The translations under genes and the position numbers were made by a program. A model generated the notes under the pieces. It worked only from the letters and a program-made list of their open reading frames with translations, did not search any database and was not told the DNA's origin. From Ursus arctos (lineage: Eukaryota > Chordata > Mammalia > Carnivora > Ursidae), in the NCBI RefSeq assembly GCF_023065955.2, contig NW_026622786.1, forward strand, positions 46,300,938 to 46,364,937: DNA of 64,000 bases, in the 5' to 3' direction. Each line of letters starts with the position of its first letter. Within the stretch, counting starts at the first letter, position 1. Of this stretch, positions 48,271 through 59,549 are shown piece by piece.

Positions 48271-48340
48271 ATGTCTACAGTTGCATACCTAGTATTTGTC
48301 AATAAATTGAGTGTAAAGATGTAAAAGGTGATAAATTATA
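48257..48340 (+). repeat. Long inverted repeat, left arm
   Basis: The 69 bases from 48272 to 48340 are the exact reverse complement of 49552-49620. Weaker matching continues outward through 'ttttttgaaaac' (two mismatches between). The loop is about 1.2 kb. It does not look like a known repeat. Confidence 0.9.
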
Positions 48341-48966
48341 GGATTTTAAAATCATTTTGCTGTTGAAGACTAACAAAGGATTGCTTAAAAAGCTTAGTTA
48401 AAGGGAAGAAAACATATAATTCAACTGGGTAAGACATGATTATATTATGCTTAAGCCATTGTCAGCATATGGAAAAATACGGGGAAGTTTAAAAAGACCT
48501 GGTAATTATAGCATCACCTCGTTTTGGCAGCCCTATAATATTCATTTTCCTGCTTCTTAGACAGATGCAGAAGTCTATAGTGTTGGAGTTGAATGTCAAA
48601 TAAAAAAAGTCCTGTCAGTGCTCATATACCATATAGAGATTTTTTTTTAAACAGATGAATTATTACAACTTCATGTTTTGCTTCTCTGTCTTCACAGTTA
48701 TTTCACACATACTTTTTGTGAGTAGCTGGAAATGATGAAGCATGGAAATTTCACAGAACTCACTAAGAAGTGTGAAATCAAGTTTGAGATGTTGAACATT
48801 GTTAATTTATTTGTATCATTGGTAAAGGTAGGACAACACAATTAAGATAAAGTCATATGTCAAGCAAGGGGAGAGGGAATAGTATCTAGGCCTTATTGAG
48901 ACCCACCTGTCTCCTCTACTTAAATTAGTGTCACTTTTCTGGACTAAATCCAACACATGACCAAAA

Positions 48967-48995
48967 GCCAGCAATACAATTAATAACATATGCTT
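48967..48995 (+). repeat. Short direct repeat, copy B
   Basis: Second copy of the 29-bp segment at 46858-46886, differing at one base. The flanks differ. Confidence 0.8.
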
Positions 48996-49260
48996 GCAGG
49001 AAACTTACAGTCTAATTAAAAGGTAACATTTTTAGGCACATCCATAGAAGCTTCAATGTAAACTAAAGGGGAAGAAATGCTCTGAGCACAAAGTAAAATT
49101 TCAACTCTTCCATCTTCTAGCACAGCTTAAGTCACTGAAACTTTTCAGTGGATGAGTTGATATTTTTGAGAAATGACTCACAATCACTCTCTCTCTCCTT
49201 TCTCTCTCAAAATCTATGTATCTATCATTTGTGATAAGTAGATAATATAATATTAACACT

Positions 49261-49330
49261 ACTAACATTCATTATATATTATACATATATTTTATATTAT
49301 ATATGTCATATATATAATATATATAATAAT
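49261..49330. repeat. AT-rich simple sequence with hairpin potential
   Basis: Alternating TA runs with self-complementary stretches ('atatatgtcatatatataatatatataa'). It lies inside the loop of the 48.3/49.6 kb inverted repeat. Confidence 0.8.
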
Positions 49331-49551
49331 TTCTCTGAAGATTCAAACAGAGATTCTTCTCCATTTTTTTTTTTTTTTACAAATTTGAAGCGCAACTATA
49401 AAATTATTATCTTCAGGGCATGAACTTTATATTTTGTCATCATAGTATCTTTCCTATATAAAAATTAATATCTTGGAGTGCCCAGAGTATAATGGACATA
49501 TGATAAGTGTTATCTTTCTCCTTCTGATTATATTTATTTCCACAAACATCT

Positions 49552-49636
49552 TATAATTTATCACCTTTTACATCTTTACACTCAATTTATTGACAAATAC
49601 TAGGTATGCAACTGTAGACACAGTTTTCAAAAAACC
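49552..49636 (-). repeat. Long inverted repeat, right arm
   Basis: Reverse complement of 48257-48340, with 69 bp (49552-49620) perfect. Outer sequence 'gttttcaaaaaa' continues the match imperfectly. Confidence 0.9.
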
Positions 49637-49639
49637 AAA

Positions 49640-50514
49640 GTCCACTTTTTCATCACCAAGTTCACAGAGGACTTCCTGAAGTTCATCTCTCATGCTGTTT
49701 TTTTTCCTCTTATTCTGCCTATTCATTTGAAGAGTTATTAACTAACAAAAATGGTCCCAAAATTGTAAACACATCAGAAAAAAATGATGAAGGTATTTTT
49801 TCCAGATACTATAATTCACTTCTGAATAACCAAAAAGTTATTATTTTGTTGAATTCTCCACTTAACCACTTTTAACTAATCCAAAGAGAAAATAAACCTG
49901 ATCTTTATTTTGTTCTGAAAACCCCCTGAGTTCTTATGTCATCAAACACAAAAAACGACAGTTACATGTGAAATCTTGATTTAAGATAAATAGAACAAAG
50001 TACTCTGCTATAAACAAAAGGCATAGTGAATCACCAATGTAATCCATAAACAACAACTGTTATCGTAAGTATGAACTACCCTCCCATGTTTCAGAAAATG
50101 ACTGAAAATATACTTATGATTTTAATTGCTGTTTATTGAAAGCCAGGTTGCTATCCTCTTAAGCAAGTATAAAGGAGAAAATAGTGAATCATAAGCTGCA
50201 AAACCCATGTATCCAGAAAAGAAAACCTCAGCAGGAGGATCTGGCTATAGAATATTGGCCGGGTTAGCAGAGTTTTTCACATAAAGATGAGTGATTATAC
50301 AATAAGTATCACAGCATGGTTGGTAATATTTCAATATTAGGTGAGATGGTATTTACTTTTGGTTCATTCCATCACCGTAATTATTTGAATGGCCCTGTCC
50401 TTCTTTTTTTGTTCTTCGTTGAACTGAATTTAAGCTAATCTGTAATTTCATCTATTTGCAGTGGACAGCCCCCACCCCCGCCAAAATGTCCTTTTATAAC
50501 CGTATTTTTGAATA
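49640..50514. other. Unassigned sequence
   Basis: No gene or repeat recognised. Confidence 0.4.
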
Positions 50515-50690
50515 TCTATCAAGTGTGGTCCATGAATCAGCAGCGGCAGCAGCACCTGGGAAATTGTTAGAAAAGCAAACGCTCAGGCAGAACCCCAGTT
50601 TCCAGGGTGACAATGCCTAGAATGGGCTTTACCAGCAATCTGTTTTACCAAGTCCTCCAAACCACATTGGTCAGAGATCAATGATAACAA
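50515..50690 (-). mobile_element. MER5A-like hAT-Charlie DNA transposon, reverse orientation
   Basis: 'gtggtccatgaatcagcagcggcagcagcacctgggaaattgttagaaa' and 'ccagcaatctgttttaccaagtcctcc' are reverse MER5A, which is about 189 bp. The terminal repeats are decayed. Confidence 0.8.
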
Positions 50691-52527
50691 ACACCATCGT
50701 ATCTTAGAGGTTGCCTAGAAAATGTGATTTGAAAACTGACAGTGGTTAAAGTCCATCAATCTAACATCCTTTTGGCAAATGTTTGAAATTGCACCTTCAA
50801 AAATGCAATTTTTGAAGCCTTGGAAGTTGTAGTGGTCTAAATTTCCATTATTCTCTTCTTCATTAGTCAAATGACATATAACTCTATTTTTCTCAAGGTC
50901 CACTCATACGTTTTCCCCCTTCACAGTAGGCTCTGAAAGACGGCCAATGATCAATTAATTGCCAGATCCAGTGGTTCATGTTAGTCTCATACTCCTTTAC
51001 CTTAGTCTCATACTATTTTACCTATCTAAGCAATCTCTGTCAGGTTTGTCTGTGCAAACCTATCTTAGGGTTATATCTAATGCCCTCCTGTAAATCCCTT
51101 TATCTGGGTTCCTGGGTTTCCCCGGAAGATGGGGAAGTCCTATTAGAAATAGAAGGAACTTTCTTAAACTGTGATATGCATACCCCAGGAAGTTATTTAA
51201 CATGATTTTAAGTGGTATATGAGTAAGTCCAACATTATGAAGTCCTAAATTTCATTTGCCATGAATACAAACATAATAGTCAATTGTTAAATGGAGTAAG
51301 GAACTAAAAGGAGGGAAGAAAATTCCACCAGGAAGATGTAGGTAAACAAACTGCATACAATTTATTTGAATGATCAGTTTAACCATTTTTTCCACTGAAT
51401 TTCTTTGAATATTCATGTTTTTCTCCCCACTGAGTATATTATAATTTCTAACATTATCTTTGGTAACTAGCATATATTGTCATAAATAAACATGTTTTGA
51501 TATTTAATTTTATCATGAGTGATTATTTTTAATGAATTATTTCATTAAATTATTTCCACAGGGCACCTGGGTAAGACCAGGTTTAATAGCATCAAGGTGA
51601 ACAGGAAATAGAAGTTTAGAACAAATTTCTACTGGTCAAAAATAGAGACTAGCAGAAGACATTCTTTCTAACCAGAAGGAAGAAGATCTCTGTAGATCTC
51701 TGTAGTGAGGCAACACAATAGCAAAGGAAGATGGTAAGAAGGGAGAAAGTTTAGTCAAATGAGTGGACTTATTTGTCTCTATTCTACCTGTAAGAGGCTT
51801 ACAACTTATGAAAGAAGGTAAGTTACATATACACACATACACATATACCTTATAATGGCAAAAGATTCCAAGCTTATTCTAGAAAAATGTATTTTTATGA
51901 CCAAGGCTCCTTTGGGACGGCTGCACTCTTTGAAATAGCCCCTAACTTCTACCCACAACTGAGCATGGCAGGCCCCCAGGACTGGCAGAGCAGCTCGTCA
52001 AAATGCAAATCATTACCATAAACACGAAGGCAGGACTGATTTCCAGTTCAGGTAGAAAAAGACAGTTAGGGATGTCTTTGACCAAAGCACTGAGCACTGG
52101 CAAAGGGCAACCTGGTAACAGCGAACGTGAATGAAATAAGTTATGAAAGCTGCTGAAGGGGATGACAGGGTTCGGGAGTGACCATCCCAATGACAGAATG
52201 GGGGAGGGGCATGAGACTAAGGGGACCCAGTGAGGACCTTCTTGCTTACTTTGTGTGTAAATAAAGGTCTTAAAAGAGGCCCTGACTAAATCCATTTGCT
52301 TCTTCTGCTCCTTCTGACTCAGTATCACAGTTATTACTCCTTCTGAATTGATAAGACAGAATATATTAGGGTTTCAAGTATTTCAGTGAAAGAAATAAAA
52401 AGAATAATTAAGTTGTTACTTGATAAATGAAGGGAAAGATTTCAGACGGCATTACGTTGCAGAATGTCTTCCAAGGGAAGTGTGAGAGCTATTTACTTTT
52501 CATTGAAGGTTCATATATATACATACG

Positions 52528-52566
<39 letters not shown>

Positions 52567-52621
52567 AGGAGGCCTGCTATAGTAGATGCCTAAGAGTAAC
52601 AAGTGCATCAGATATTCAAAC
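50691..52621. other. Unassigned sequence
   Basis: No gene. A 128-codon minus-strand frame at 51942-52328 is proline/serine-rich without a known family. An (AC)n run lies at about 52531-52560. Confidence 0.4.
52531..52560. repeat. (CA)n microsatellite
   Basis: About fifteen uninterrupted CA units. Confidence 0.95.
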
Positions 52622-52630
52622 GTAATTAAA

Positions 52631-52831
52631 GGGGCGCCTGGGTGGCACAGTGGTTAAGCGTCTGCCTTCGGTTCAGGGCGTGATCCCGGCGTTATGGGAT
52701 CGAGCCCCACATCAGGCTCCTCTGCTATGAGCCTGCTTCTTCCTCCCCCACTCCCCCTGCTTGTGTTCCCTCTCTCGCTGGCTGTCTCTATCTCTGTCAA
52801 ATAAATAAATAAAAAATCTTTAAAAAAAAAA
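52631..52831 (+). repeat. Carnivore SINE (young, bear/panda-like type)
   Basis: A complete copy very similar to that at 38397: GGGGCGCCTGGGTGGCACAG head, 'gcgttatgggatcgagcccc', 'atgagcctgcttcttcc', '(AAAT)n' and 'AATCTTT' then an A-run. A 9-bp target duplication, GTAATTAAA, lies at 52622-52630 and 52832-52840. Confidence 0.96.
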
Positions 52832-52840
52832 GTAATTAAA

Positions 52841-54034
52841 GTAAATTAAGCTGGACTGAAATTTTTGGATCTCTTCCTACTCAATCCTGATAGAAACCTG
52901 ACATTATCTTCTCAAAGTCAAACAGTCTAAAATAGGCATCCATTTATTTTCTGTTACATAGAATATGATGCTATATATTTCTATTCCTAAATCATCACTT
53001 ACAACATATCTGCTTAGGGCTGGTAGAATAATTGCCTACGGTTAATTAAACAAGGATATAATATTTTATAGGCTTCTTACATATGTAAAAGCTACATAAC
53101 TTGAAATGTAGTGTCTGTGGTATGATGCCCTAAGTCTTTGTGGCTTAGCCCATGTTATTATAAATCTTAGGCTAAAGGAGGAGATAGTGTCTGGACAAGA
53201 TAACATCAAGAATAACTTCTCCTAACCCGTATGTTAAATGGTGATAGCAGTGAGTGAAATTGGGGGATGACTACAGAACATATTGTAATATCCTAGAAAA
53301 ATGAGGTTCACTTTCTGTATTTGTACGGTCAGGTCATTGCCTGACTCACAGCTTGTCAGTGTCAAGTGGTCAATGAAACCCTCTAAGTTTCTGAGAGTCA
53401 GATTATTCTCTGTCTTCTAGTAAATTACCTCAGGAATTTAAGGGGCCAGGGAAAATGGGATGATGGATCTTGTCACTGATAACAGATATCTTTACACAAA
53501 CATGAGAAATTTCAGAAATGAAAACTGGGACTACTAATCCATCCAGTGAGCCTCCTCCTGTGCCATTCAGCATTTCTTTCCTGTTATTTGTCTATCAATA
53601 GGCAGGTCAATGCCTCAAAATATCTTGGCAACTCTGGTTTAGTTTTCCCAGGCGTAAGACCCAGCCAGAGCTCCTGTGACATTGCTGATACTGAATGCAT
53701 TTTAGCAAACACCTGCACATGATACAGAACTGAAACTGATTTCTTATTAACATTGCACCTCATTCAAAAAAGCATTTCGTATATTCTCATTGACAAGTGA
53801 AGCCATTGCTTTTGTGAAATGCAATACTATTCGGAACATTTTAATCTTTTGTATGCTTCAAGTACTCTCATACTAGTAGGAGTCTACTCTCTCACTTAAG
53901 TAGGAACTTAATGTGTGAAGATATTCTCTGCATCTTAATGGGCTCTTTTTTTTCTTTCATATCCCTTTTACCACAAAGAAAATTAAGCTTTGAGAAAAAC
54001 AAACTATCTGTTCTTACGTATACATATGCATATC
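52841..54034. other. Unassigned sequence
   Basis: No recognised gene or repeat. Confidence 0.4.
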
Positions 54035-54082
<48 letters not shown>

Positions 54083-54093
54083 TACACACACAC
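54035..54093. repeat. (TG)n(TA)n(CA)n palindromic microsatellite
   Basis: TG repeats pass into about 24 nt of TA and then CA repeats, so the tract is close to its own reverse complement. Apparent frames on both strands through it are artefacts. Confidence 0.93.
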
Positions 54094-54123
54094 GAACACA
54101 TAATGTGGCAACCCATCTATTAG

Positions 54124-55069
54124 AAGAAGTCTAAAGCACTGGATACAATATATTCATAAAAATATATGTTCTATTACAGAATTGTATTTTTCATGGGCAA
54201 TAATGGAAAAGACAATTGAAAACTAAGATAATTTTGTTTGTTTTAACTCAAGACCCAAAAAGAGCTACACTAGCATCTGACTTCAAGAAAAAAATCAGTA
54301 TAAGCATTTTCAGCCCATTACAAACAGAAACAGCTGCATTACCAAACCCTCAGAGATAGAGCTGATAATGAAAATGTTACAGACCTTTAAGTGGAGCATC
54401 TCTGCCAGACAAGGTTATAATAGTGAACTTACATTAGGGAAGAAAGCATTCAGTATTTATGATTTGCAATTTTAACTTGTGTTTAAAGTGGTACAGGAGG
54501 ATTCATGGGGGATTTAATGTTCTAGCAAATCTATTTGGTCAGTACTGTAAGATTTTATGACCTTTCATTAAGACTTGAAAGTTTAACTGTTCAGATTCTG
54601 CATTGAATGCAAATCATGCTATTTTGTGCTGCTTGTCCTCTGAACATTTCTAATGCCACAGATGAAAGAGGCAGTTAGAAAAGCCTTGTATTTTAAAGGG
54701 GCTGGCATCAGAGGCTATAAATACAATATTCATCAAAGGACTTCAGAGGACAAAGCTTTAAATGAAAAACCCAGAGAATTGTTTATTCTTTTAAAATTTA
54801 TACTCTGTGGAAACCAAGTGAATTACATTTAAAATGCCTAATATATAGTTTAACATCAAAAATCCTTCTCTAGTGAAGCATATTTTAAATTTTAGGAAAA
54901 TGGTTAAATTCGACCAAATTTTTATATGAAGCTATAACTTATTCTTCAACCATTCTCTCAATATTCATCACAAAGTTCATAAAGTTTATCAGCATCATTC
55001 AAATCACACTTAGGTTCAAATAAATCTCCCTGAATAAATCAAGTAATCCAGAGGAGCTTTCACACAGGT
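54124..55069. other. Unassigned sequence
   Basis: No gene or repeat recognised. Confidence 0.4.
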
Positions 55070-55200
55070 TTTCTTAGTTCTCACAATAATCCTGTGTTTT
55101 GTGTATCAATAGATACATTCTACAGATGGGGAAGTGGAGCTTAGAGATGAAGTAATTTGGTGAACATCTAGTAATCTCTCCGTGGACTTCCAGGGTACTA
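55070..55200 (-). repeat. MIR SINE remnant, reverse orientation
   Basis: 'tctcacaataatcctgtg', 'acattctacagatggggaagtggagc' and 'ttggtgaacatctagtaa' follow reverse MIR order. Confidence 0.6.
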
Positions 55201-55202
55201 CT

Positions 55203-57309
55203 GTTTTTTTTTTTTTTTCCTGTTACATTCTGCTCTCTTTTATAAGCAAATATGCCCCCAAGTTGTATTTCTAGTATTCTAGTGTTTGAAAACATTGTTT
55301 TGTTGTTGTTGTTTTGTTTTTTGTTTTTGTTTTTGTTTTTTTACTTTTCTAGTGAACCTTAACAAGCTTTGCAAGCCAAAACTCAATCTGCATCCGTTGA
55401 ACAGAGTCAGGTTAACTAAAGAAGAGTGGGAAATTTATTCATATAATTGTCATTTTCCAGAGAACACCATAAGATGCTAAAAAAGGGGCAAATGTGTGCC
55501 AAAACAAAAACAAACAAACAACAAAAATGTAATCTATGGTGTTAAAAGTTAGAAAAGTTGTTGGACTTGTGGGAGAGGAAGGACTGGAAGCAGTTCTGGG
55601 ATTTTTCTAGTGTTTCATTTCTAGTTCTTGGTATATTTTCCACACTGCAGTCCCCTTATGAAAATGTAGTGGCCCACGCCTGTGTTAGACAGCCTCACAT
55701 GTGTTGGCATATTTCTGGCTTCCGTAATGTGGTCTTTATCTTAAAATGTAATTAATTTGGGGCTATGACCATCATCTCCTGTATCTTGTAACTTGAGAAT
55801 TTTTATTTAGAATCCTTATAACCACACATGGCTTCAGATAATGATCCTGATTTGTGCTTCTTAGACTATGTTGAATAAGAAGAGACATAAGAAACCAGAT
55901 ATGGATTAAAATATCATTTCCCCTCTATGAGTAGTAAAGTTGAAATAGGAAAATCAGTATAAACCATATACTAAACCATAAACTTTCTATTCCTTTTGCA
56001 GACAGAAATTAGCTTTTCATATAAAATAGAACTTGGTTCCCTCATATAAGGGAAGTAGGTCTGTAGAATGTTTTGGAGAATGATAGGGTACCCACTGTCA
56101 GCCTCAAATTTTATCAAGTCTGAAAATAAGATTATAAGAAAAAAGCAATCTTTCAGGCTTAGGAGGCAGATCCTGGGTTCATTTCCATCTATGCTTATCA
56201 TTTGGGGGTAAAGAGATGACAATTCATTGTGGTCAATGTGGCAGGCAAAATACACAGGATTGAGCCAATTGTTTGAGCTAATTTGTACAGTTTTTTTAAA
56301 ATATATATATACCCAATGTTACCAATTTGATGACTCATTCATTTTTCTCTAGGGGAAAGACTTTAAGTACAATAAGAGATTCAGTAAGAAAAGTAAAATA
56401 TAAATGCCTCACTGGAAATATAAGGAATAAAATAATAATTGTCTCCCTTTTCCTAAAATCTTGTTTGTTATTTACCTACAGTTACATTATAGCTGAAGCT
56501 TTCACATCACTTAATATGGACTATAGTCTGTATTTTATACCTAGGAAATACATTAATATGGATTTTTACACAATTGCATATGCTTACTGTCATTCCTATT
56601 GTATTACCACATAGCTATTAAACTGTGGGTACATTATTAGTGAGCATTACACAAGTGGCTTAATTCTCCATTTTGGAGTAATAGACCAACTTACAGTACA
56701 ATTCTATTATCCGCAGACAGCAGAGCTCAGAGTTGTCCTTATACAGAAATTAGCATTTAAAAATTAAATCCTTCTCTCAAGAGAGTACAGGGCACACCTT
56801 TATTGGAATGTTGAGCACTTGTTTCAGAGCAAAATAGTACATGGCCATGAGAACTTAATGAAAGGAAATTATTTAAATTATTTTAGAAATAAACCCTATA
56901 TGGACTGAGTATCAGCTGTATCCCTCTAATAAATCTTAATCTAAAACATTTTTTTATCTCATCTGTTCATCAGACATATTCATCAGTGGCTTTTGTGTTC
57001 CAGGAAGACAGAAGACAAACAAATTCTACTCTGGAAGAACATATATATAAGCTAAAGGTGAAAAAGATATGAAAATACAAAGTTACAACTCCTGATGACC
57101 CAGCTACAGTAGAGATTTGTACAGAGAAGCATAGCAGGGTAAGCACTTAAAACTTCCTGGGGGGGAGGATGCTTATGAAGAGTCTATTTTAGTACAGGCA
57201 AAGGATGAAGCAGTATTTACCCTACAAATGTTGGGAGACAGTGAGACCAGTAGGAAGGACATTACCAGTGGAGTGGACAGCACTGATGAAGTTATATGCT
57301 TACATCCAA
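55203..57309. other. Mostly unassigned sequence
   Basis: A TTTG/TTTTG-rich stretch at about 55299-55342 is simple sequence. A weak L2-like piece lies at about 56960-57060 ('ttttgtgttccaggaagac'). No gene is supported. Confidence 0.4.
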
Positions 57310-57409
57310 TTTCATTGCACACACATATATTCACTCAATGAATATTTATTTAGTACCTATAATGTACCAGAACTTCTAGGTTCCGAGAAAATTTAGAAAG
57401 TATAGATAA
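57310..57409 (-). mobile_element. L2 LINE, antisense, 3' segment split by SINE
   Basis: 'attcactcaatgaatatttatttagtacctataatgtaccagaac' is the typical reverse L2 3' end. It continues after the SINE. Confidence 0.75.
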
Positions 57410-57605
57410 GTGGTGCCTGGGTGGTGCAGTTGGTTAAGTGTCCAACATTTGATTTCAGCTCAGGTCATGATCTCAAGGTTGTGACATCAAGGCCTGCATT
57501 GGGCTCCGAGTTAAGCATGGAGCCTGCTTATGATTCTCTTTCCCTCTCTCTCTGCTCCTCTACTCCTTGTTCACTCTTTCTCTCTCTCCCTCTTAAAAAA
57601 AAAAA
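57410..57605 (+). repeat. Carnivore SINE (SINEC, older type)
   Basis: 'gtgcctgggtggtgcagttggttaagtgtcc', 'tttcagctcaggtcatgatctcaagg', 'ggctccgagttaagcatggagcctgc', a CT-rich part and a tail of 14 A's. Target duplication aaagtatagataa / aaagtatagacat at 57397-57409 and 57606-57618. Confidence 0.94.
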
Positions 57606-57905
57606 AAAGTATAGACATGTTCTTGCTGTCACGTGGCTTATATTCTAGCAGTGGAGACAAAAAATAAATAAGTGAACTGTTAAATATATAATTTCATTTC
57701 AGATAATGATAAATGTTATAATGATGAATCAAAATAAGTGACTGTAGTGAAGCAAAAGATAGGCAGACGGGTTATTGAAGGCAACTCCCTGAAGTGACCT
57801 TAATGAGAAAAGAAGAATCAAGGATGACCACTAGGTCTTAGCTTGGGTACTAGGAGATTATGGCATCACTTATTCTGATACAGAACCCTTTTTTGAAAAG
57901 GATCA

Positions 57906-57947
<42 letters not shown>

Positions 57948-58194
57948 CCTGTGTGTGTGTGTGTGCGTGTGTGTGTGTGTGTGCGTGTGTGTGTGTGTAT
58001 GCACAGATGTGTATTTATGTGGTGGTGTGGATGAGAGAATGAAGAGCTTTGTCTTGAACATTCTGTTTTAGATGCCAGTTTATGAAGAAATGTCCAGAAG
58101 ACAGTTCCATCTATCAGTCTGTTTTTCAGTGTAAATGTCATAGTTAGGGATCTAAATTTGTGAGATGATGCTAAATCTATGGGACTGGAGATCC
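57606..58194 (-). mobile_element. L2 LINE, antisense, continuing segment
   Basis: 'cacgtggcttatattctagcagtggagac', 'aagaatcaaggatgaccactaggtcttagc', 'tctgttttagatgccagtttatgaag' and 'gctaaatctatgggactgg' follow antisense L2 order. A (GT)n tract interrupts it, and it ends at the pyrimidine tract. Confidence 0.7.
57907..57998. repeat. (GT)n microsatellite
   Basis: GT repeats with a TACTCCT interruption near 57945 and scattered GC steps. Confidence 0.95.
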
Positions 58195-58199
58195 TTCCA

Positions 58200-58278
58200 T
58201 TCTCCCTCCCTCCTTCCCTCCTTCTCTCCCTCTTTTTCTCTTTCTTCTTTTTCTTTCTTTTTCTTCCTTCCTTTCTTC

Positions 58279-58317
<39 letters not shown>

Positions 58318-58428
58318 TTTCTTTCTTTCTTTTCTTTTCTTTTCTTTTCTTTTCTTTTCTTTTCTTTCTTTCTTTTCCTCCCTTTCCCTCTTTCTCTCTT
58401 TTCTTTCTCCCTTTCTCCCTTTCTTTCT
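58200..58428. repeat. 229-nt pure polypyrimidine tract
   Basis: No purine occurs between the A at 58199 and the G at 58429. Inside are (TTTC)n at about 58279-58318 and (TTTTC)n at about 58329-58370, with CCCTCC-rich flanks. Long lysine/arginine- or serine/phenylalanine-rich frames across it are artefacts. Confidence 0.95.
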
Positions 58429-58445
58429 GTCTTTCTCTCTTTCTT

Positions 58446-59549
58446 GAACCTTTGTCCAAAATGAAAATGAAGACTATTCAATACATAAAAGTGATGAAAA
58501 TTGGATAGGTCTGTTGAGTGCGGGGAGCAGCCTGAAGCCCTGCAGACACAGCACTCCCCTTTTACTTACCAATAATGGTCCCTGGGGGGGTGTCAAAGGA
58601 TCCTAAAACACCGGGAACATTTTGAAAACATTTAAGTTATAATATAATGAAACTGTAAAAACATTTAATTTGTGATATATTAAAACTATTTTATACATAA
58701 ACTTTCTGAAACACATTTCTAGACACATTGTGTCTAGTAGCACATACTTGTATTTATCTGAGAGAAAGTAAATTATCTGATAAACTAGATCAAGGAGAAG
58801 ACTTTCACGAATTTACATAAATAGTTGATGAAGACCATCTTCACTGATTGATGAAATTTCCTCTTCTACTGAGAAGGACATAAATTGTAAACAATATAGT
58901 AAATAGATACTGAGTGTAGTATCTTTAACCAACCCTGACTCATCCCTTTACCAGAGGGACTATCTCATTGTTTTCAATATACTTTCTCTCTTGGTTCCCT
59001 TCTGATGGCACTTCTCATTGTCTACTATCTATTACTGTTATTTATGTATTTTCACACATCTCCTACTATGATTAGAGTCTTTTCAAGGGAAAGAGCCATA
59101 ATCCACAGAATACATTCTACTAGTATTTGCAGATCATGTTATTAATGTAAATTTTCCATATGCCAGGTACCAAGAGGATAGAATTTTTGGTCAATTAAAT
59201 ATCCTTTATGTTGCATAATTTTATGAAAATCTGGGAGAATAATTGAACTCCCTCAATAATTTTAAATATTTCACTAAAAGTTTTGACAGTGTATTTAATA
59301 GTAATCTATAATAAAATTCAGAGATTATCAGCATAAGAAATTTATCAATGCCTCAATAATATCAAGAACACCTGGAAACGTCTTATCAATTTTCCTTAAT
59401 CTAAGTGTGAACAATGTTTGTTTTAATAGTGAATTACATACTGACTCTTTCTTGCTCAGTTTTTCATACTTTATACTAAGTGGTGCATTGAATATTACAA
59501 ACATAATATTGTATACACATTCTTTATTAAATAAGATGGTTGGTTAGAT
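58446..59549. other. Unassigned sequence
   Basis: No gene. 58930-59160 loosely resembles an old LINE 3' end but is too diverged to assign. Confidence 0.35.

Noticed and set aside
51561..51573. GGGCACCTGGGT resembling a SINE head
   Set aside because: Only about 12 bases match and no promoter box, CT-rich body or tail follows.
51942..52328. 128-codon minus-strand frame rich in Pro/Ser
   Set aside because: No recognisable domain, no repeat or gene context, and length is within chance for this much DNA.
53892..54123. Overlapping 70-74 codon frames on both strands
   Set aside because: Both cross the TG-TA-CA simple repeat and are mirror artefacts.
57866..58508. Long Lys/Arg/Glu-rich and Ser/Phe-rich frames on both strands (up to 197 codons)
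   Set aside because: They are produced by the GT microsatellite and the pure pyrimidine tract, which lack stop codons in several frames. No coding signal.
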